Part shown: in pieces, positions 63,821 to 64,000 of the stretch | How positions within the stretch are numbered: position 1 is the first letter of the stretch | Layout of the letters: each line of letters starts with the position of its first letter | DNA from: Brumimicrobium sp035497735 | GTDB taxonomy: Bacteria; Bacteroidota; Bacteroidia; Flavobacteriales_D; Crocinitomicaceae | DNA: 64,000 bases | Direction of reading: 5' to 3' | NCBI GenBank assembly: GCA_035497735.1 | Contig: DATJCX010000058.1 | Span: 62,001-126,000 of the forward strand | Translations under genes and position numbers: made by a program | Notes under the pieces: generated by a model | The model's input: only the letters and a program-made list of their open reading frames with translations | The model's database searches: none | Told to the model about the DNA's origin: nothing

Positions 63821-64000
63821 ATGAATATTGATTTATCTGGAAAACATGCTGTCGTTTGTGGAAGTACACAAGGAATAGGTAAGGCTACTGCGTTAGCACT
63901 TTCAAAACTAGGAGCATCAATAACCCTAGTGGCAAGAAATGAGAGCAAACTAAAACAAACTTTAACAGAGTTAAATAAGAATAGTAAAAACGATTATATC
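63821..64000 (+). CDS. short-chain dehydrogenase/reductase, N-terminal part
   Basis: The first 60 codons of a gene cut by the window end are present. The ATG lies 2 bases after the glmS stop. The product begins MNIDLSGKHAVVCGSTQGIG with the SDR NAD(P)-binding motif GSTQGIG (residues 14-20), then LVARNESKL. The catalytic Ser-Tyr-Lys is beyond the edge. It is possibly a 3-oxoacyl-ACP reductase-like enzyme. Confidence 0.8.
   Translation, partial: MNIDLSGKHAVVCGSTQGIGKATALALSKLGASITLVARNESKLKQTLTELNKNSKNDYI

Overview
The window looks like a chromosomal segment of a low-GC member of the Bacteroidota, most likely Flavobacteriales. Supporting signs are promoters of the TAnnTTTG type, two secreted proteins with type IX (Por) C-terminal sorting domains, a DUF4270 lipoprotein beside a short glycogen synthase and glmS, SDR-type L-threonine dehydrogenase, and the ftsX-DUF3098-truB cluster. 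The family is not certain; a Crocinitomicaceae-like organism is only a guess.

Layout. 1-21,700 is mostly housekeeping and catabolic DNA: the start of an M1 aminopeptidase, a biotin carrier protein with a small Cys-rich partner, a Pif1/RecD-like helicase, a glycosyltransferase, an M28 peptidase, the tyrosine-degradation pair hmgA-hpd, L-threonine dehydrogenase, a sirtuin, cell-surface proteins, a two-component system, and an arsR-arsM arsenic methylation pair with a visible operator.

21,957-about 46,000 is an accessory island. Its left edge cuts a sulfide:quinone oxidoreductase gene, which keeps only its C-terminal part and a 42-residue downstream gene. The left half (22,866-30,470) consists of two modules with matching borders. 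Each has a small one-helix membrane protein on the left. Each has a 52-bp identical repeat, carrying a UUCG-loop terminator, plus a small reverse-strand ORF on the right. The cargo differs: a 245-residue unknown protein and two DnaB-like pseudo-ATPases in one, a 990-residue SF1 helicase in the other. A broken DUF6943-like gene carrying a 163-bp MITE-like insertion closes the second module. A 2.3-kb gene-free stretch with three diverged copies of a non-coding repeat follows. The right half is a six-gene reverse-strand set that looks like a defence operon. In order of transcription it encodes a fused restriction-modification enzyme, an unknown protein, a TrlF-type PHP/ATPase, a Septu-like ATPase plus HNH pair, and an AlbA_2/Schlafen-like regulator. 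No integrase or transposase was seen. The island lies on the 3' side of a tRNA-Gln gene.

47,000-64,000 is core again: tRNA-Gln, a TonB-dependent receptor, a peptide-binding lipoprotein, methylmalonyl-CoA epimerase, a HAD phosphatase, YceI, ftsX-DUF3098-truB, queA, ribE-panC, and glycogen synthase-DUF4270-glmS running into a truncated SDR gene.

All functions are assigned by reading motifs in the translations. No database search was possible.
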